From the NCBI GenBank assembly GCA_015655165.1, contig JAATFN010000316.1, forward strand, positions 1-13,482: 13,482 nucleotides of DNA. The letters are read 5' to 3'. The notes beneath the pieces were generated by a model. It made no database searches and was not told the DNA's origin. It worked only from the letters and a program-made list of their open reading frames with translations. Source of the stretch: Betaproteobacteria bacterium. Lineage in GTDB: Bacteria > Pseudomonadota > Gammaproteobacteria > Burkholderiales > Burkholderiaceae_D. This document shows, piece after piece, positions 6,678-13,482 of the stretch. Both the position numbers and the translations under genes were made by a program. The stretch's first letter is position 1; each line of letters opens with the position of its first letter.

Positions 6678-7670
6678 ATGAAAAGCTTATCCCAGCGTCT
6701 ACGAGTCTTATGCTTATCCATAGTACTTTCTATACCCTTTACAGTTACAACATGCGTGCAAGCGGAAGAAATCTCGGTTACCCAGTGGGGAACCAGTCTT
6801 TATGGTCTTCCTTATGCCGTAGCAATCAATCAGGGTTATTTCAAACAAGCCGGCATTGATATTACCGGCATCCTCACATCTGGCGGTGGTGGAACTACTG
6901 TACGCAATATTCTTGCAAGCAAGTTGCCGTATGGGGAAGTTGCTGTTTCTGCGGCCTTGGCTGCACAACGTCAAGGACTTGACGTCGTCATCGTCAATGC
7001 AGGCGTGCGCAGTGTCGCTGAAGCATCATCAGTTACCATGCCCGACTCCCCAGTTAAAAGCGTAGCAGACCTGGTCGGAAAGAAAATTGCCATCACCTCA
7101 CCCAAGGGTGTCTCAGAGATGCTCCTTCTCATGGTGTTACAAGCACGGGGAATTGACGCATCACAAGTACAACGCGTTGCATCCGGTGGCTATGTCAATG
7201 GCCTGACCATGCTGGAGCAAGGTGCGGTCTCCGCAGCAGTATTGATCGAACCTTTGTCCATTGTGCGCAAAGATAAATATCGTACCGTCTATAAAGCTGG
7301 CGACGTGCTACAACCAATGACAACCTCGGTCGGGATCACCACCCGCGCCTTTGCCAAAGCCCATCCTGAAGTTATCCAGGCCATTATTGAAGGTCGACAA
7401 ATGGGCGTGCAAGCAACTTATCGAGATCCGGCAGCAGCAGCCAAACTGCTGGAGACCAGCTTCAAACTTACGCCGGATGTGGCACGCGAAGCCGTCGACA
7501 ATATGATCCGCGCGCACATGTGGAGTGAGGGTGAATTTGATCAATCCGAATTGAATCGGATGACCGATGGCTTGAAGCTCATCGGGGAAATCAAAGAAGA
7601 TGTTGATTGGACCAAATTGATCGATAGCAGCATGCTACCAAAAGCGATCAAAGTCAAAAGCAAGCTGTGA
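6678..7670 (+). CDS. ABC importer periplasmic binding protein (NMT1/SsuA-like)
   Basis: Captures the substrate in the periplasm for the importer encoded by the next three genes. 330 residues, normal for the family. Residues 1-29 are a Sec signal peptide (MKSLSQRLR, hydrophobic core, cleavage expected at VQA/EE); the Cys at 26 is not in a convincing lipobox. The mature part begins with the family pattern VTQWGTSLYGLPYAVAINQGYFKQAGID, then TSGGGGTTVRNILASK and the hinge-side stretch VADLVGKKIAITSPKGVSEM, followed by VSAAVLIEPLS. This resembles binding proteins for sulfonates, nitrate, thiamine-type pyrimidines and aromatic acids; the substrate cannot be told from these motifs. The start is backed by GAGGAAA just upstream of ATG 6678. 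First gene of its operon, with its own control region behind marR. Confidence 0.9.
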   Translation: MKSLSQRLRVLCLSIVLSIPFTVTTCVQAEEISVTQWGTSLYGLPYAVAINQGYFKQAGIDITGILTSGGGGTTVRNILASKLPYGEVAVSAALAAQRQGLDVVIVNAGVRSVAEASSVTMPDSPVKSVADLVGKKIAITSPKGVSEMLLLMVLQARGIDASQVQRVASGGYVNGLTMLEQGAVSAAVLIEPLSIVRKDKYRTVYKAGDVLQPMTTSVGITTRAFAKAHPEVIQAIIEGRQMGVQATYRDPAAAAKLLETSFKLTPDVAREAVDNMIRAHMWSEGEFDQSELNRMTDGLKLIGEIKEDVDWTKLIDSSMLPKAIKVKSKL

Positions 7671-7681
7671 GGGAGAACAAT

Positions 7682-8572
7682 ATGGAGTTGGCAAATACGG
7701 TTTCAGCGCCTGCGACATCTTCCCCCGACACCAACCGGGGTGTTTCGGGGAAGAGCCAGCCTCAATCTTCCGAAAAAAAGGTTCATGCAAGTCTCAGAGG
7801 TATCACACGGAAATTCAAGAAACCAGACAGCTCCGAACTTTTTCATGCAATTGGCCCTATTGACCTTGATCTCTATAAAGGAGAGTTTTTCTCCGTAGTA
7901 GGGCCATCAGGATGCGGCAAGTCTACCTTACTGGATACCTTAAGCGGACTTGCAACACCTACAGATGGGGTAGTTTTATTTGAAGGACGCGAAGTAAAAG
8001 GCGTACCTGACGGTGTAGGTGTCGTTTTTCAGGAAGACGCATCCTTCCCATGGTTATCAGTCAAAGACAATATCTCTTTTGCCATGCGCATGCATGGCAT
8101 GGACGGCGCGGAAATCAAGCGTCGCGTTGACTATGCCATTGGCTTCATGGGGCTAAAGGATTTTGCATCAGCCTATCCGGCACAGTTATCAGGTGGTATG
8201 CGCCAACGTGTTTGTATTGCCCGCACCCTTGTACAACAACCTCGCCTGATCTTGCTGGATGAGCCGTTTGGCGCGCTCGACCAACAGACGCGCTTACTGA
8301 TGGGCGATGAGTTGTTACGTCTTTGGCGTGAAACTTCAGCTACCGTGTTGCTCATCACGCACGCACTCGACGAGGCCACCATGTTGTCAGATCGGGTCGG
8401 CGTCATGTCTTCCCGGCCAGGTCTCTTCATTGATATTGTCGAAACAGGCTGGGATCGTGAGCGCGATAGCCGGGTTGTATCAACACCCCGCTTTGGAGAG
8501 GTGAATGCGCGTCTGTGGGACAAGCTACGTGTAGAGTCGCTCAAGGTGATGGGAGTCCATCATGGCCAATAG
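7682..8572 (+). CDS. ABC importer ATPase (SsuB/TauB/NitD-like)
   Basis: Cytoplasmic motor of the importer; hydrolyses ATP to drive uptake. 296 residues with a complete ABC domain: Walker A GPSGCGKST (74-82), Q-loop VVFQEDASFPWLSV (114-127), signature LSGGMRQRV (169-177), Walker B LILLDEP (189-195), D-loop GALD (197-200) and switch histidine in LLITHALDEA (H227). All key residues are intact. The first 37 or so residues are an unusual Ser/Pro-rich extension (SAPATSSPDTNRG) that the family lacks, and a strong DNA inverted repeat lies inside its coding part. Start ATG 7682 is chosen because GGGAG (7671-7675) lies six bases upstream; a GTG at 7667 overlaps the preceding stop. The stop overlaps the next gene by 11 bases, so the operon is tightly coupled. 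Confidence 0.93.
   Translation: MELANTVSAPATSSPDTNRGVSGKSQPQSSEKKVHASLRGITRKFKKPDSSELFHAIGPIDLDLYKGEFFSVVGPSGCGKSTLLDTLSGLATPTDGVVLFEGREVKGVPDGVGVVFQEDASFPWLSVKDNISFAMRMHGMDGAEIKRRVDYAIGFMGLKDFASAYPAQLSGGMRQRVCIARTLVQQPRLILLDEPFGALDQQTRLLMGDELLRLWRETSATVLLITHALDEATMLSDRVGVMSSRPGLFIDIVETGWDRERDSRVVSTPRFGEVNARLWDKLRVESLKVMGVHHGQ
7723..7750 (+). repeat. Strong hairpin inside the ATPase 5' coding region
   Basis: CCCCGACACC (7723-7732) pairs with GGTGT (7739-7743) and CGGGG (7746-7750), with a six-base loop AACCGG and a two-base TT bulge. It starts 52 bases after the stop of the binding-protein gene. There is no T run. Such hairpins between the binding-protein and membrane-complex genes of ABC operons are known to shield the upstream mRNA and so raise binding-protein yield; that role here is inference. 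Confidence 0.6.
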
Positions 8573-9362
8573 CATCGTTTCGGGCGTAGTACACTCAAGG
8601 AGAAGCAGGCTAATCGGCACGGAAGCGCTACTGCGAATTGCAGTGGTGATCGTGTTTATTGGATTAATTGAACTGATATGCCGGTTGGGCATCATCGACA
8701 CAACAACGATGATTGCCCCTTCCGCAATGGCCCGCCATGCCTATGACATTCTTCAGACAGGCAAATTCGATAAGGACATCGTGATTAGCATTGCCAATAT
8801 CGCGACATCAATCCTCTTGGCCGTCATCCTGGGATTTTTTGCCGGCTTGATGATACATGCGTTTCCGACACTCAGAACGGCACTAGAACCTTTGTTGGCA
8901 AGCTACTATGCAGTGCCTACTTTTATCTTTTATCCAGTGTTCATTGTTCTATTTGGTGTAGGCGCAGCGCCAATCATCGCAATTGCCGTTCTACTGGCGA
9001 TCGTTACGATGATCACAGCAACACTCAATGGACTCGATCATATTCCACGCGCCTTGCACAAGACCGCTCTTGTGTTGCGGCTATCACCATGGCAGTCCGC
9101 CATGCGAGTGAAGTTGCCGGCTGCACTACCTTATTTATTCACAGGCGTAAAACTGGTCGTCGCCTATGCGTTCATCGGCGTCATTGCTTCAGAGTTCATT
9201 TTGTCGGGGTCAGGTGTCGGTTACGCGATCGGCTACGCCTACAACAACTTTGAAAATAATGACATGTATGCATTGATGTTTTTAGTGTTGATGACTGTCA
9301 CCATCGTCAACATCTTGCTGAATGCGCTTGACCGGCGCTTACAGTCTCGTCTGAGCCGCTAA
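8562..9362 (+). CDS. ABC importer permease 1 (SsuC/TauC-like)
   Basis: Inner-membrane subunit that forms half of the transport channel. 266 residues with about six hydrophobic segments: around 23-41, 77-98, 117-133, 136-154, 194-217 and 236-255. The cytoplasmic EAA-type coupling loop that docks on the ATPase lies at about 163-190 (ALHKTALVLRLSPWQSAMRVKLPAALPY). The family's early pattern is present as IAPSAMARHAYDIL. ATG 8562 lies inside the end of the ATPase gene (11-base overlap) with GGGAG a few bases upstream. It is clearly different in sequence from the second permease, so the channel is expected to be a heterodimer, while many SsuC/TauC importers use one permease gene. Confidence 0.9.
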   Translation: MANSIVSGVVHSRRSRLIGTEALLRIAVVIVFIGLIELICRLGIIDTTTMIAPSAMARHAYDILQTGKFDKDIVISIANIATSILLAVILGFFAGLMIHAFPTLRTALEPLLASYYAVPTFIFYPVFIVLFGVGAAPIIAIAVLLAIVTMITATLNGLDHIPRALHKTALVLRLSPWQSAMRVKLPAALPYLFTGVKLVVAYAFIGVIASEFILSGSGVGYAIGYAYNNFENNDMYALMFLVLMTVTIVNILLNALDRRLQSRLSR

Positions 9363-9372
9363 GTGAGATAAT

Positions 9373-10122
9373 ATGAACCCAAAAAGCTACTTGAAAAATC
9401 AAACAATTTATCTATGTTTGGCAGTATCACTTGCACTGATCTGGCAATGTCTACATTGGATGGTTGGCGGTGACGCGCTCGCATCTCCCGTTCAGGCCAT
9501 CACAACACTGGTGGCAATGGCCCAGACAAGCGATTTCTGGTTGCATATCTTTGAGACTGCCAAAGCGCTTGTCTATGCAATATTCATCGCCATGATCGGC
9601 GGGTTGGTAGCTGGCTTACTATTGGGTATTAATCGACTTGCCCGCGATGTAACCGAACCCATTCTTCTGAATCTTTATGCCATCCCCAAAGTCACCCTTT
9701 ACCCGCTCGTGCTGCTTATATTCGGATTGGGTACTTCAGCCAAGGTGGCATTTGGGGTAATGCACGGGATCATCCCGATCATGGTTTTCACCATGAGCGC
9801 AATCAGGCAAATGCGCCCTGTCTTATTACGCGCTTCACAGTCCATGCGACTGACTCGTCGTCAGTCTATTGTGCATATTGTCCTTCCGGCGATTCTTCCG
9901 GATGTCATATCAGGACTACGCCTGGCATTTTCACTGACGCTGTTGGGGGTGCTGATTGGTGAAATGTTCGCCTCCCAGCGGGGCTTGGGATTCCTGTTAA
10001 CAAATGCAATGAATTTGGGAGATATCCGTACTATCATGGCAGTGGCACTCCTTCTGACAGTGTTTGCACTCAGTTGCAATGGTGCGCTCATGTACTTGGG
10101 GCGACGGTTTTCTCCAAGATAG
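9373..10122 (+). CDS. ABC importer permease 2 (SsuC/TauC-like)
   Basis: Second inner-membrane subunit of the importer. 249 residues; hydrophobic segments around 11-28, 62-86, 98-119, 124-142, 177-200 and 219-239. The coupling loop is at about 149-176 (LLRASQSMRLTRRQSIVHIVLPAILP), and the segment LYAIPKVTLYPLVLLIFGLG (101-120) is typical of this permease branch. It starts 10 bases after the stop of permease 1; the ribosome site (GTGAGATA) is weak, so translation may depend on coupling. It is the last gene of the operon: a hairpin terminator follows within 25 bases. No break or missing segment was seen. Confidence 0.9.
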   Translation: MNPKSYLKNQTIYLCLAVSLALIWQCLHWMVGGDALASPVQAITTLVAMAQTSDFWLHIFETAKALVYAIFIAMIGGLVAGLLLGINRLARDVTEPILLNLYAIPKVTLYPLVLLIFGLGTSAKVAFGVMHGIIPIMVFTMSAIRQMRPVLLRASQSMRLTRRQSIVHIVLPAILPDVISGLRLAFSLTLLGVLIGEMFASQRGLGFLLTNAMNLGDIRTIMAVALLLTVFALSCNGALMYLGRRFSPR

Positions 10123-10143
10123 GTCCTATCAGTTAGCCACTTT

Positions 10144-10174
10144 TACTCTGTGTGGAATCATGCAGAGTATTTTT
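10144..10174 (+). terminator. Terminator of the importer operon
   Basis: TACTCTG (10144-10150) and CAGAGTA (10163-10169) form a 7-bp stem with a 12-base loop, followed by TTTTT (10170-10174). It lies 21 bases after the last permease stop and before the convergent hydratase gene. The T run exists only on the plus strand, so it should act only on the importer transcript. Confidence 0.75.
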
Positions 10175-10224
10175 GCATACACCGGCATTGTTCAATCTAC
10201 AAAAGACAATTGGGATTGTGATAC

Positions 10225-11064
10225 TTACACAAACTGTATCGTCATGCCGGGCAATGCCACGCCGGTAAATTTTGTAGTCCACGTCTGGTTGCGATCGATC
10301 GGATAGGTTTCTGTCCATACACCGACACTCACCAGTTCTCCTTCTTGCAGCGGCGCAAACAATGACTGGTCGTAGAGCATCCGATGCAAATGCCATAACG
10401 CATGTACCGGATTATCCAGATCGTCATTACTAAAACCAACCCCCGACATGATGCCATTATTGTTTTCTGTGCCGGACAAAGACAAACTGGCATTGTCTAA
10501 CATGGCTTCGAGCCTGTGCTGTGTGGCAAATGACAATGCGTGCAACTCGCCGACAATCAATGTGCCATGTAAACCGAATGCGGCAATTGCGTCGGCAATC
10601 GTAAACTCCCAACCCGCAAAAGGACAACTGACAATTTCTACCCCGTGTGCAACCCATTCTATACACTCGGTCAATTCCTCGATAGTGGCCCCTACCGATG
10701 GTGTACTACCGAATTTGAATACAATCTGTGGCGCAATGCACGGCTGGATGGCGCCAGCAAGGCTTTGTATACCATTATTGCCGTTCGCATACCGAACCGT
10801 AGTATTATAGATAGGCGCCCAGATGGGATCACGCTTATCATCCTCCCGGAAAAGCGAATTATCCGCACGCACATTGAAACAGATTTTTTTACCGACAGGT
10901 TTTTCGCCTAACGCGATGCGGAAATCCAGAATACGTCTGGCAATATGATTGGCGTCTTCAATTGTAAGGCCTTGTGCTTGCGAGAGTAATGGCAAAATAC
11001 GTGCATTCACACGCACTGCCATTAACTGGTGTGCAAAAACATCGATTTTCCCCGGTATCAACAT
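10225..11064 (-). CDS. 2-keto-4-pentenoate hydratase / FAH-superfamily protein with altered metal site
   Basis: 279 residues, the usual length of MhpD-type hydratases, enzymes that add water to 2-oxo-dienoates from ring cleavage or decarboxylate related acids, with a divalent metal. The fold markers are present: IWAPIYNTTV (81-90), IEWVAHGVEIVSCPFAGWEF (135-154), AAFGLHGTLIVG (161-172) and a C-terminal TKFTGVALPGM. In the family a strand reading about QPRIEPEI carries two glutamates that, with the glutamate of the EIV strand, hold the metal; E. coli MhpD has RIEAEIA. Here the strand reads QPCIAPQI, so these positions are A111 and Q113, and only E143 remains. The protein may be inactive, use another chemistry, or bind rather than convert a ligand. 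The start follows a full AGGAGGTGA. It lies alone, convergent to the importer operon, with a large palindrome upstream. Membership in the family is firm; function is not. Confidence 0.82.
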   Translation of the reverse strand: MLIPGKIDVFAHQLMAVRVNARILPLLSQAQGLTIEDANHIARRILDFRIALGEKPVGKKICFNVRADNSLFREDDKRDPIWAPIYNTTVRYANGNNGIQSLAGAIQPCIAPQIVFKFGSTPSVGATIEELTECIEWVAHGVEIVSCPFAGWEFTIADAIAAFGLHGTLIVGELHALSFATQHRLEAMLDNASLSLSGTENNNGIMSGVGFSNDDLDNPVHALWHLHRMLYDQSLFAPLQEGELVSVGVWTETYPIDRNQTWTTKFTGVALPGMTIQFV

Positions 11065-11073
11065 AAGCGCTTA

Positions 11074-11082
11074 TCACCTCCT
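11074..11082 (-). promoter_or_regulatory. Full-length Shine-Dalgarno sequence of the hydratase-like gene
   Basis: AGGAGGTGA, complementary to the whole 16S anti-SD core, nine bases before ATG 11064. It is the strongest ribosome site I saw in the window and suggests high translation or strict control at the transcript level. Confidence 0.75.
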
Positions 11083-11106
11083 GTAAAAACACGAAGGACA
11101 AACCTG

Positions 11107-11129
11107 CATCCATACACGGTGTATGGATG
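11107..11129. promoter_or_regulatory. Perfect 23-bp palindrome, probable operator upstream of the hydratase-like gene
   Basis: CATCCATACAC (11107-11117) and GTGTATGGATG (11119-11129) are exact reverse complements around one central G. It lies 42 bases upstream of the hydratase-like ATG and 30 bases beyond the ruvB stop, both on the minus strand. No T run follows in that direction, so a dimeric repressor or activator site is more likely than a ruvB terminator. It does not resemble the boxes around marR, so another regulator is implied. Confidence 0.65.
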
Positions 11130-11159
11130 ACATCGATTGATACAACTAGAACATATAAT

Positions 11160-12218
11160 TTATTCTGGTGCCCACAAATCAGCTGTCGGACCGGTACGCG
11201 GTGCTGTCACACCAAAATGGGTATACGCTAATGGTGTCGCAACACGGCCACGTGGTGTACGTTGCAGATACCCCTGCTGAATCAGGTAGGGCTCCAGCAC
11301 ATCTTCAATGGTATCGCGCTCTTCACCAATGGCTGCGGCCAGATTATCAAGACCGACCGGACCGCCGTTAAATTTGAAGAGCACGGCTTCAAGCAATTTT
11401 CTGTCCATCATATCAAAACCGACCGGATCGACATCCAACATTGTTAAAGCAGCTTCTGCTATTTTCTTGGTAATTTCACCATTGCTTTTGACTTCGGCAT
11501 AATCGCGGACACGACGTAAAAGTCGATTGGCAATACGTGGTGTACCACGGCTACGCTTGGCAATTTCAAATGCACCGTCAGGTACAATCGGTGCATTCAA
11601 TAACGAAGCACTGCGTGTGACAATACGCGAAAGTTCTTCCGGTGTATAAAATTCAAGACGCGCCACAATACCGAAACGGTCACGCAAAGGATTTGTCAAC
11701 ATACCCGCACGGGTCGTCGCACCAACCAATGTAAACGGTTGCAAATCCAGACGCACCGAACGCGCAGCAGGCCCCTCACCGATCATGATATCGATCTGGT
11801 AGTCTTCTAACGCCGGATAAAGAATTTCTTCGACAACAGGTGATAAACGATGGATTTCGTCAATGAATAACACATCATTCGCTTCGAGGTTTGTCAGCAA
11901 TGCTGCCAAGTCTCCGGCACGTTCGAGAACCGGACCTGACGTCTGACGCAGGTTCACGCCCATCTCGCGTGCAATAATGTGTGCCATCGTTGTCTTACCC
12001 AATCCAGGCGGGCCAAACAACAACGTATGATCCAGTGCTTCCCCGCGTTTTCTGGCGGCCTCGATGAAAATCTGCAACTGGTCACGGATTTTTTCCTGAC
12101 CAACATATTCATCAAGCTGCTTGGGCCGCAAAGCACGTTCAATCGCCTCTTCGTTCGAAGACACTGGGGTTGCTGCAATAATACGCTGTTCGGTAAAGTC
12201 GTCTGTCTGTATGCTCAT
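11160..12218 (-). CDS. ruvB: Holliday junction branch-migration ATPase RuvB
   Basis: Hexameric AAA+ motor that, loaded by RuvA, drives branch migration of Holliday junctions in recombinational repair. 352 residues, normal length. Walker [10 protein letters not shown] (69-77), Walker B FIDEIH (118-123), sensor 1 GATTRAG (166-172), LRDRFG (178-183), sensor 2 region [12 protein letters not shown] (225-236), and the C-terminal winged helix with [13 protein letters not shown] (282-294) and QRTPRGR (319-325). The start gives the conserved MSIQTDDF N-terminus, very like Oxalobacteraceae RuvB. Six bases separate it from ruvA, the classic ruvAB arrangement; the ribosome site is weak, so coupling to ruvA is likely. 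No clear intrinsic terminator follows. Confidence 0.97.
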   Translation of the reverse strand: MSIQTDDFTEQRIIAATPVSSNEEAIERALRPKQLDEYVGQEKIRDQLQIFIEAARKRGEALDHTLLFGPPGLGKTTMAHIIAREMGVNLRQTSGPVLERAGDLAALLTNLEANDVLFIDEIHRLSPVVEEILYPALEDYQIDIMIGEGPAARSVRLDLQPFTLVGATTRAGMLTNPLRDRFGIVARLEFYTPEELSRIVTRSASLLNAPIVPDGAFEIAKRSRGTPRIANRLLRRVRDYAEVKSNGEITKKIAEAALTMLDVDPVGFDMMDRKLLEAVLFKFNGGPVGLDNLAAAIGEERDTIEDVLEPYLIQQGYLQRTPRGRVATPLAYTHFGVTAPRTGPTADLWAPE

Positions 12219-12224
12219 CGTCTT

Positions 12225-12803
12225 TTACGCCTTGGACAATGCTTTTAATGCCAGCTTGATGCCGTCGGAAATACTCACATCTTTCGGTACCTGCTTTAAT
12301 GCCAGCGTCGCTTCTTTGTCTGAATATCCCAATGCAGCCAGCGCATTCAAAATATCGGAGACGGTATCATGATGGACAACACCACCTACCACACCTAAAT
12401 CAGCCCCCAGTTTGCCCTTTAATTCCAGCAACATCCGTTCGGCTGTTTTTTTACCAATACCGGGGACTTTCGTTAAACGCCCGACTTCCTGGACAGTCAC
12501 TGCTTGCGCCAGATCGTCGACCGACATGCCAGAAAGCACAGACAAAGCCGTACGCGCCCCAATACCGGACACTTTAATCAGTTCCTTGAATGTTTTACGC
12601 TCTTGTTCGCTACCAAACCCGAACAACACATGCGCGTCCTCACGAATGGCCAAATGGGTTAACAAGACGACCTTCTCGCCTAACGCCGGCAAATTGTAAA
12701 ACGTACTCATCGGCACGCCAACTTCATAGCCGACCCCATTGCAGTCAACCATGACTTGCGGGGGATTTTTTTCAACAAGGACTCCGGATAAGCGACCGAT
12801 CAT
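12225..12803 (-). CDS. ruvA: Holliday junction-binding protein RuvA
   Basis: Tetrameric protein that binds the four-way junction and brings in RuvB. 192 residues. The N-terminal OB domain begins [15 protein letters not shown] and runs to [12 protein letters not shown] (61-72). Two helix-hairpin-helix motifs follow: [10 protein letters not shown] (78-87) and [14 protein letters not shown] (112-125). A short linker leads to the C-terminal RuvB-binding three-helix domain ([20 protein letters not shown], 147-166). All parts are intact. The start matches the conserved MIGRL of the family; the ribosome site is weak. ruvC, often upstream, is not adjacent here: a Sel1-repeat gene lies upstream. Confidence 0.96.
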   Translation of the reverse strand: MIGRLSGVLVEKNPPQVMVDCNGVGYEVGVPMSTFYNLPALGEKVVLLTHLAIREDAHVLFGFGSEQERKTFKELIKVSGIGARTALSVLSGMSVDDLAQAVTVQEVGRLTKVPGIGKKTAERMLLELKGKLGADLGVVGGVVHHDTVSDILNALAALGYSDKEATLALKQVPKDVSISDGIKLALKALSKA

Positions 12804-12837
12804 GTTCGTCTACGCGTAAAAATTCATCAATACACAA

Positions 12838-12878
12838 TGATACAACACTGTGCAGATATACAGTGACTTTCTGTATCA
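12838..12878. repeat. Nested inverted repeats over the Sel1-gene stop codon
   Basis: Outer arms TGATACA (12838-12844) and TGTATCA (12872-12878), inner arms CACTGT (12846-12851) and ACAGTG (12860-12865), loop GCAGATAT. The stop codon of the Sel1-repeat gene lies within the outer right arm. There is no T run on the minus strand, so it may be an mRNA end structure or part of the ruvA promoter region. Confidence 0.5.
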
Positions 12879-13482
12879 ATGTAGTGTGCGATTCTCGACA
12901 AGACGACGGATTTCACCGGTTTCCTGCATACGCACAGCCAATCGTTTCGCCTCCATGACTTCATCAGCCGACATGATTTCTGTTAACTGGTTGATTTCGT
13001 CTTCTGCTTCCCCACCGCTTTTTTCCGATAAATCAAACAGCGCATAAGCGACCAGTGGATTGGGATCAACACCACGACCATAAGCAAACATTGCGCCCAA
13101 CAAGTACTGGGATTGTTCGACACCCTGCTCGGCAGCCTTGTAAAACCATGTCATGGCCTGCACAACATCACGTGCCACGCCTTGTCCTTCGGTGTACATA
13201 ATACCCAGATTATGTTGCGATGTCGGGTTTCCCTGTTCTGCTGCAAGGCTGTACCAGATAAATGCATCTGCATAACTTTGTGCCACACCAATGCCGTTAG
13301 CATACATCGCCCCTATATTGTTTTGTGCTTGCATATCACCGGCATCAGCAGCTTTCATGCCCCAATAAAATGCCTGGCCCGCGTCTCGTGGCAAATCCTC
13401 GCCATTCATATATTTGGTTGACATACAAAACTGTGCGCGATCATCACCTCCTTCGGCAGCCTTACGGTACCAGTACAATGAC
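12876..13482 (-). CDS. Sel1-repeat (TPR-like) protein, 5' end outside the window
   Basis: The frame stays open to the window end, so the N-terminus is missing; about 202 codons are seen. It is built of Sel1-like repeats of 36 residues, each with the AAExG core: WYRKAAEGGDDRAQ, WGMKAADAGDMQAQ, WYSLAAEQGNPTSQ and WFYKAAEQGVEQSQ, with LGxMYxxGxGV turns between, then a degenerate last unit (LFDLSEKSGG) and a charged helical end (EIRRLVENRTLH). Sel1 repeats form alpha-helical solenoids that bind other proteins, often in envelope or signalling roles; no catalytic domain is visible. Whether a signal peptide exists cannot be seen. It precedes ruvA on the same strand with a 72-bp gap, so co-transcription is possible but not shown. 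Confidence 0.9.
   Translation of the reverse strand, partial: SLYWYRKAAEGGDDRAQFCMSTKYMNGEDLPRDAGQAFYWGMKAADAGDMQAQNNIGAMYANGIGVAQSYADAFIWYSLAAEQGNPTSQHNLGIMYTEGQGVARDVVQAMTWFYKAAEQGVEQSQYLLGAMFAYGRGVDPNPLVAYALFDLSEKSGGEAEDEINQLTEIMSADEVMEAKRLAVRMQETGEIRRLVENRTLH

Noticed and set aside
7667..7681. GTG start for the ATPase overlapping the binding-protein stop
   Set aside because: The GTG would place the GGGAG ribosome site inside the gene; ATG 7682 has that site at ideal spacing.
10200..10224. ACAAT/ATTGT mini-hairpin as terminator of the hydratase-like gene
   Set aside because: Only five A/T-rich pairs with a short T run; too weak to call.
10064..10306. Plus-strand open frame running from the second permease through the terminator
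   Set aside because: Crosses the hairpin terminator and runs opposite the hydratase-like gene; no ribosome site or known domain.

Overview
The window comes from a bacterial chromosome of medium GC content. The RuvB protein, in particular its N-terminus and its [16 protein letters not shown] core, together with RuvA and the ValRS C-terminus, looks betaproteobacterial, most like Burkholderiales/Oxalobacteraceae. This is judged from remembered family patterns, not from a search. Both flanks are core genes: the 3' part of valS with its terminator on the left, and ruvA-ruvB plus a Sel1-repeat gene on the right (minus strand). The middle (about 2.3-11.1 kb) is accessory. No rRNA, tRNA, CRISPR array or transposase is visible.

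Layout: valS (partial, +), strong terminator, secreted DUF2147 protein (+). Then a convergent minus-strand operon, nadC followed by a fused gene for PhnN (ribose 1,5-bisphosphokinase) and a type-2 thymidine/AMP-phosphorylase-like enzyme. The two genes overlap by ATGA. A divergent 532-bp control region follows, then a MarR-family regulator (+) and, after 316 bp, a complete ABC importer on the + strand (NMT1/SsuA-like binding protein, ATPase, two different permeases) ending at a hairpin terminator. Next, on the minus strand, comes a 2-keto-4-pentenoate hydratase/FAH-like gene whose usual metal-ligand glutamates are changed and which lies behind a perfect 23-bp palindrome. Last come ruvB, ruvA and a Sel1-repeat protein cut by the window end.

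The main new observation is that nadC, marR and the transporter gene appear to share a DNA box. An 18-bp sequence read towards nadC (5299-5282) matches one read towards marR (5677-5694) at 16 of 18 positions. A weaker copy (6546-6563) and an 8-bp core (6501-6508) lie in front of the binding-protein gene, in the same orientation relative to the gene. This suggests one regulon: importer, MarR sensor, NadC-type phosphoribosyltransferase, and a bifunctional enzyme that could turn a nucleoside monophosphate into PRPP through ribose 1,5-bisphosphate. PRPP is the co-substrate of NadC, so a working hypothesis is a self-supplied phosphoribosylation (salvage) module for an imported pyridine or similar ring acid. 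The substrate cannot be read from the sequence.
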